Shown one piece after another: positions 15,976-20,199 of a DNA stretch of 20,199 nt. Positions within the stretch are counted from its first letter, which is position 1; every line of letters begins with the position of its first letter. Both the position numbers and the translations under genes were made by a program. A model generated the notes under the pieces. That model had not been told where the DNA came from and searched no databases. It saw only the letters and a list, made by a program, of their open reading frames with translations. Origin of the DNA: an uncultured Prevotella sp. (GTDB lineage Bacteria; Bacteroidota; Bacteroidia; Bacteroidales; Bacteroidaceae). The DNA lies in NCBI GenBank assembly GCA_934229335.1, contig CAKQDQ010000035.1, positions 1 through 20,199 of the forward strand, given 5' to 3'.

Positions 15976-17013
15976 ATGAAAGAAATAGAAAAACAAGAAC
16001 TCGCTATCGTCATATTAAATTGGAATGGCTCGGCAATGATGAAGAAATATCTACCGTCTGTGGTAAAAAATTCTTCAGAAGCTCAAGTCATTGTTGCGGA
16101 CAATGCCTCAACAGACGACTCCTTGGAAGTTTTAGCAAAAGAGTTTCCTACTGTGCGAACTATAGTGCTTGATAAGAACTGGGGGTTTGCAGAGGGGTAT
16201 AATAAAGCGTTAGCACAGATAGAGGCAGAATACTATTTATTGTTGAATAGTGATGTGAGAGTGGAGGAGGGATGGCTTGATGCTATGGTAGAATATATGC
16301 GCCAAAATCCCGACGTTGCCGCGTGTCAACCCAAGCTACTCTCTGATGCAAATCCAAAGCTATTTGAGTATGCTGGAGCGTGTGGAGGCTTTATAGACAG
16401 ATATGGTTATCCGTATTGTCGCGGCAGAGTATTTAATACGGTAGAAGCTGATAGAGGCCAATATGATACGGTAATGGAAGTGTTGTGGGCATCAGGAGCG
16501 TGCTTGATGATACGTAGTGAAGACTATTGGAAGGCTGGTGGGTTAGACAGTCGTTTCTTTGCGCATAACGAAGAAATAGATTTATGTTGGCGTTTGAACA
16601 TCATGGGACGTAGAGTTGTCTGTGTTCCTAAAAGTCGGGTCTATCATCTTGGTGGTGGGACATTACCGAAAGGTAATCCGCGTAAAACATATTTGAATTT
16701 TCGAAATAACCTGACCATGCTCTATAAGAATCTCCCAGACTCGGAGTTGAAGAAAGTTATGACGATGCGTAGATACCTTGACTATTTAGCGGCCGTACAA
16801 ATGTTGATACTTGGACGTAGTTTAGGAGATTTCAAGGCAGTACTACGTGCAAGACATGATTTTCAGAAATGGATACATGATTTTGAGAAGGATAGAGCAG
16901 AGATACAGCGTAACAGAAAGGAAGATTATATACCAGGCAAAACTACGTTTAGCCTATTGTTGCAATACTATGTACATGGAATAAAGGTGTTCAGTAAGTT
17001 ACCCAAATATTAG
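15976..17013 (+). CDS. Family 2 glycosyltransferase (rhamnosyltransferase-like)
   Basis: The 345-residue soluble protein has the GT2 fold: IVILNWNG at residues 11-18, VADNASTDDS at 40-49, the nucleotide-sugar and metal site LLLNSDVRVEEGW (near 88-100), and the later HNEEIDLCWRL motif that supplies the catalytic base region in WbbL-like enzymes. It has no convincing membrane segment. Similar proteins add rhamnose or related sugars to O-antigen or capsule precursors; acceptor and donor here are unknown. No promoter is visible in the 85 nt after mtaB, so it is probably co-transcribed. It ends just before a strong terminator. Confidence 0.87.
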   Translation: MKEIEKQELAIVILNWNGSAMMKKYLPSVVKNSSEAQVIVADNASTDDSLEVLAKEFPTVRTIVLDKNWGFAEGYNKALAQIEAEYYLLLNSDVRVEEGWLDAMVEYMRQNPDVAACQPKLLSDANPKLFEYAGACGGFIDRYGYPYCRGRVFNTVEADRGQYDTVMEVLWASGACLMIRSEDYWKAGGLDSRFFAHNEEIDLCWRLNIMGRRVVCVPKSRVYHLGGGTLPKGNPRKTYLNFRNNLTMLYKNLPDSELKKVMTMRRYLDYLAAVQMLILGRSLGDFKAVLRARHDFQKWIHDFEKDRAEIQRNRKEDYIPGKTTFSLLLQYYVHGIKVFSKLPKY

Positions 17014-17054
17014 TAGAGCTAAAAATTGTGGTGTATTATAGGTTCAACAGTAAG

Positions 17055-17092
17055 TAAGCATTCATAGTAACTATGAATGCTTATTTTGCTTT
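17055..17092 (+). terminator. Intrinsic terminator after the glycosyltransferase gene
   Basis: A near-perfect palindrome pairs TAAGCATTCATAGT (17055-17068) with ACTATGAATGCTTA (17070-17083), followed by TTTTGCTTT. It closes the mtaB-glycosyltransferase unit. Confidence 0.8.
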
Positions 17093-17126
17093 ACGATGTA
17101 AGAACTATTAAATTACATTATGAACA

Positions 17127-17181
17127 CTATCAAATCGTGTTGTTATGTCTATCAAATCGCATTGTAAAAGCAATGTGATAG
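17127..17181. repeat. Short direct repeat with an inverted partial copy
   Basis: CTATCAAATCG-nn-TTGT occurs at 17127-17143 and again at 17149-17165 (15 of 17 bases, 22-nt period). A partial inverted copy CAATGTGATAG follows at 17171-17181. It lies between two convergent terminators and has no coding content. Confidence 0.5.
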
Positions 17182-17185
17182 TATA

Positions 17186-17224
17186 AGAAAGGTACTTGAG
17201 TATTATGAATATCTCAAGTACCTT
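17186..17224 (-). terminator. Intrinsic terminator of mutS2
   Basis: AAGGTACTTGAG (17189-17200) pairs perfectly with CTCAAGTACCTT (17213-17224). On the minus strand it is followed by TCTTAT, a broken T-tract, 26 nt after the mutS2 stop. Confidence 0.72.
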
Positions 17225-17250
17225 ATAAGTAAAGGAATTATACTGTCATT

Positions 17251-19797
17251 TTATCCTATTGTAACAACGGTGATACCTGCTCCACCTAACTGTATGTGCT
17301 CGTCACGATAATCTGTTACGTTAGGTATGCCGCTAAGGTATTCACGTATCAGTTGCCGCAAGATACCATTTCCTTTGCCGTGTAGAATACGAACATTGCT
17401 GGCACCAACAAGAATGGAATCGTCGATAAATCGCTGTACAGCGAGTAGTGCCTCATCGCCACGCATTCCTCTGACATCAATTTCTTGTTTGTAGTTGTTC
17501 TTGTGCTCGTCAATTACGCTGCGTGTTAATTGAGCGGATGTAGTGGTGCTGGACTTGGCAGTAGGGGCTTCTTTTGGGGTGGAAACGTATTCCAGTTTGC
17601 TAAGTGGCATCTTAGTTCTCATATCGCCCAGTATGATTACTGCATATTTTCCTTGTATGCTTTCTATTACGCAAGTACTCTTTGTACCTTTTATGTGTAC
17701 GGTATTGCCTTCACGCATAAACATATTCTCATTGGCGGTAGCAGTAGGTTGATTGAGTGTTGTGTTTTGAGTGTTAAGTTCTGATGCCTTCTTTTCTTTC
17801 TCCTTCTTCCTGTTTTCTTTACGTTCGCGCCGTGCAAGAATCTGTTTCATCTTCTTTTCTATGAGGGCGTCGTTAGCTTTAGTGTCAATTTCGTTAACTT
17901 CCTCACGAAATTCCTCCATTTCTTTTCTGATACGTTTCGTAGCTTCCTTTTCAGCTTCAGCTTCTCGTATCTCGCGAATGGTGTTTTCTACCCTACGGTT
18001 AGCTTCGCGTAGGAGCTCTTCAGCCTGTTCTTTAGCACGTCTAAGTATAGCCTTGCGTTCTTTGTCTATCTCTTCTACGCTTTCTTCAAAACGTGATATG
18101 GTGCGTTCGATGTCTTTTTCGCGTTGGTGTACAGTTTGGCGTTTTTGTTCCCAATATCTTTTGTCGCGAACGATATCCTGTAGATATTTGTCACTCTGTA
18201 TATAGTCTTGTCCTACTATATCGGCAGCGTCTTTGATGACTTCCTCTGGTAAGCCAGTTTTTCGTGCTATCTCTATAGCGAAGGAAGACCCAGGGCGTCC
18301 TATCTGAAGTTGAAAAAGTGCCTTCATCTCTTTACGATCGTACAGCATAGCTCCGTTGATAACCCCTTTGTGATCTTCTGCAAAGTGTTTCAGGTTCTGG
18401 TAGTGCGTCGTGATGACACCCCATGCTTTCTTCTTCCAGAACTGTTTTAATACGGCTTCAGCTATGGCACCGCCTATTTGTGGTTCCGTACCAGTACCAA
18501 ATTCGTCGATAAGTAGAAGGGTGCTTTCATTGGCATATTTCATCATCATCTTCATGTTACGTAGGTGTGATGAATAGGTAGACAAGTCGTCTTCTATGCT
18601 TTGTTCGTCACCAATGTCTATCATTATATTGGAGAATACGCCCATGGTGCTGCGTTCGCTAACAGGTACGCTAACGCCACATTGTAGCATATATTGAAGA
18701 AGTCCTACAGTCTTCAGACATACGGATTTACCACCAGCGTTAGGACCTGAGATGATGAGCAAGCCACGTTCAATATTAATGTCAAGAGGTACTACGCTTT
18801 TATCTTGCTTCTTTAAGCTTTTTTGTAGTAATGGATGGATAGCTCCTAACCAGTCAATGTGCGGTTTGTTCTTTATTGATGGTTCTATGCAGCCGTATTC
18901 TTCCGCAAACTTCAGTTTGGCTTGTATGAAGTCTATCTTACCGAGAAATGTAAGAGATTGTAATATACCGTCTACATCAGGTCTGAGTATGTCGCTCATC
19001 TCGATCAGAATACGCGTAATTTCTCTTCTTTCTTCTGCCTCAAGTTCCCTAATGCGGTTGTTGGCTTCTACTACGGCAGATGGCTCAATAAAAAGCGTCT
19101 TGCCAGTAGCAGACTCATCGTGTACTATACCTTGTATCTTCCTTCTCATGGCAGGGGCGACAGGTATCACAAGTCTGCCATCGCGAACGGCAGGTGTAAC
19201 GTCTTTATCGATGTAACCATTCTGTTGTGCCTGACGCAGGATAGAGCTGAGGGTACGTGAGACGCTGCCCTCCATCTGTCTCATTTCTTGTCGGATATGG
19301 TAAAGCTGCGATGATGCAGAGTCTTTAATGTGTCCGTATTTGTCGAGGATGTTGCCTATGCGCCTGACTGCGTCACGGAATGTACGGACGCTTTTAGCTA
19401 ACGTCCATAGGGCAGGGTAGTCAGATTCTGCTGTGTGGGCGTCTTCCGATTCGCTACTTTCCTCTGGTCTTAGTCTTTCCTTGATGTCGTGTATCGTACG
19501 TAACGACTGCATTAGCTCAAAGAGCTCCTGTTCCTCTATATGCGTACCTTTGAGACGAAGGCGTGCCACGCTCTGTCTTGCGTCGAAGAAGAATTGTAGC
19601 GGGAAGTCTTCTGTCTCCTCTAATGCTCGTCGTAATTCTCTTACCTCCGTTAGTCTGGCGGAGACGGTATCGCCGTCTGTCATGAATGACATGGCGTCAA
19701 CCTCGTCACAGCCGATGGTGCAGAGACAGTTGCCTCGCAACATACGTCGGACGTCTTCAAAACCTATTTTTTTCTCGTAATTATCAGGATATATCAT
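17251..19797 (-). CDS. mutS2: MutS2 family ATPase with Smr domain
   Basis: The 848-residue protein has the MutS2 layout: a helical core without the mismatch-recognition domain, an ABC-type ATPase with Walker A GPNAGGKS (351-358) and Walker B LLLIDEFGTGTEP (427-439), a long charged coiled coil (about 535-670), a small beta domain (about 694-740), and a C-terminal Smr domain (DVRGMRGDEALL at 774-785, HGKGNG at 806-811). MutS2 proteins do not act in mismatch repair; they have been linked to suppression of recombination and, in Bacillus subtilis, to rescue of collided ribosomes. No key residue is missing. It follows the HAD gene by 88 nt, without a clear promoter between them. Confidence 0.96.
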   Translation of the reverse strand: MIYPDNYEKKIGFEDVRRMLRGNCLCTIGCDEVDAMSFMTDGDTVSARLTEVRELRRALEETEDFPLQFFFDARQSVARLRLKGTHIEEQELFELMQSLRTIHDIKERLRPEESSESEDAHTAESDYPALWTLAKSVRTFRDAVRRIGNILDKYGHIKDSASSQLYHIRQEMRQMEGSVSRTLSSILRQAQQNGYIDKDVTPAVRDGRLVIPVAPAMRRKIQGIVHDESATGKTLFIEPSAVVEANNRIRELEAEERREITRILIEMSDILRPDVDGILQSLTFLGKIDFIQAKLKFAEEYGCIEPSIKNKPHIDWLGAIHPLLQKSLKKQDKSVVPLDINIERGLLIISGPNAGGKSVCLKTVGLLQYMLQCGVSVPVSERSTMGVFSNIMIDIGDEQSIEDDLSTYSSHLRNMKMMMKYANESTLLLIDEFGTGTEPQIGGAIAEAVLKQFWKKKAWGVITTHYQNLKHFAEDHKGVINGAMLYDRKEMKALFQLQIGRPGSSFAIEIARKTGLPEEVIKDAADIVGQDYIQSDKYLQDIVRDKRYWEQKRQTVHQREKDIERTISRFEESVEEIDKERKAILRRAKEQAEELLREANRRVENTIREIREAEAEKEATKRIRKEMEEFREEVNEIDTKANDALIEKKMKQILARRERKENRKKEKEKKASELNTQNTTLNQPTATANENMFMREGNTVHIKGTKSTCVIESIQGKYAVIILGDMRTKMPLSKLEYVSTPKEAPTAKSSTTTSAQLTRSVIDEHKNNYKQEIDVRGMRGDEALLAVQRFIDDSILVGASNVRILHGKGNGILRQLIREYLSGIPNVTDYRDEHIQLGGAGITVVTIG

Positions 19798-19885
19798 TTC
19801 TATTATTACTATACTTATGTAGTGGCGACATTTACGTCTGCTTTATAGAGTTTTTACTGTTATGATAAAAGATATTGCATGGTGG

Positions 19886-20199
19886 TTATGATTGCTTGAT
19901 GACATTTATTATCTCACGAAAGTCTTTGCATATAAATGTAGCACCAGCCTCTTCTAATTCTTGTCTGTCGCCATAACCATACAGAACTCCTATAGAGTCT
20001 ATTCCACATTCTCTTGCGCCAATAATGTCAAATTTCCTGTCACCGACCATAAGGAGACTGTGGCTCTCTGTGTGTCCAAGCGATTCTATTGCGCTGTTAA
20101 TCACGTCAGCCTTTGTGTGGAGTATTCCTACATCGTCTCTGGCGAATACGTAGTCTATATACTTATTCAACCCAAAGTGGTCTACTACAAAGTGTGACT
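19886..20199 (-). CDS. HAD-family phosphatase (phosphoglycolate-phosphatase-like), N-terminus beyond window
   Basis: The frame is open to the window edge, with about 103 residues visible. They begin SHFVVDHFGLNKYIDYVFAR, a typical stretch before motif III in HAD phosphatases, where KADVINSAIES supplies the conserved Lys. MVGDRKFDIIGARECGIDSIGVLYGYG is the motif IV region with the Asp pair (GDRKFD) followed by the AxxxGI and GV-GYG loop. The nucleophile Asp of motif I lies outside the window. A TTG near 20170 should not be taken as the start, because the sequence upstream of it still fits the family. Likely substrate: a small phosphorylated metabolite such as phosphoglycolate, or a nucleotide; not decidable. 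Confidence 0.85.
   Translation of the reverse strand, partial: SHFVVDHFGLNKYIDYVFARDDVGILHTKADVINSAIESLGHTESHSLLMVGDRKFDIIGARECGIDSIGVLYGYGDRQELEEAGATFICKDFREIINVIKQS

Noticed and set aside
17771..18205. 144-codon plus-strand ORF opposite the mutS2 coiled coil
   Set aside because: The Ser/Arg-rich translation is what the reverse strand of a Glu/Lys/Arg-rich coiled coil gives; not a gene.

Overview
The window looks like a chromosomal segment of a member of the Bacteroidota, most likely Bacteroidales and probably Prevotella-like. The reasons are: an F1Fo-ATPase operon starting with atpD and a short atpC; promoters of the Bacteroidota type (TTTG or TTG, about 20 nt, then TAnnTTTG) before four of the transcription units; a tiny lipoprotein with an Asp-Thr-Thr repeat; and AT-rich intergenic DNA. 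No rRNA, tRNA, CRISPR array or full-length IS was seen.

Layout. (1) 1-814, minus strand: the N-terminal part of a secreted alpha/beta-hydrolase (esterase-like), cut by the window edge, preceded by a 43-codon acidic small ORF. (2) 839-1082: a non-coding element of about 240 bp with 33-bp imperfect terminal inverted repeats and several internal hairpins (MITE-like), sitting directly against the atp operon terminator (1081-1130). (3) 1191-8545, minus strand: the complete F-type ATP synthase operon in the order atpD, atpC, small AtpI-like membrane protein, atpB, atpE, atpF, atpH, atpA, atpG, with a consensus promoter and a hairpin at the predicted 5' end of its leader. (4) 8767-8892, plus strand: a promoter, about 90 nt of non-coding DNA and a strong intrinsic terminator, together a candidate small RNA. 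(5) 8983-13856, plus strand: a compact six-gene cluster (ketosynthase, acyl carrier protein, LpxL-like acyltransferase, two hotdog dehydratase-like proteins, and a glycosyltransferase-acyltransferase fusion) resembling the core of aryl-polyene/flexirubin-type clusters but without ketoreductase, second ketosynthase, aromatic ammonia lyase or exporter here. (6) 14021-14185, minus: a small lipoprotein with its own promoter and terminator. (7) 14538-17013, plus: mtaB and a family 2 glycosyltransferase. (8) 17251-20199, minus: mutS2 and the C-terminal part of a HAD-family phosphatase running off the window.

Functionally, the ATP synthase operon and mtaB/mutS2 are housekeeping. The fatty-acid/polyketide-like cluster is the accessory part: the ketosynthase would elongate chains on the dedicated ACP, the hotdog pair would dehydrate hydroxyacyl intermediates, and the two membrane-associated acyltransferases plus the glycosyltransferase domain would attach the acyl product to a lipid or sugar carrier in the envelope. 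The points most worth a second look are the split active site of the paired hotdog proteins, the reduced content of that cluster, the candidate small RNA between the atp promoter and the cluster, and the MITE-like element next to the atp terminator.
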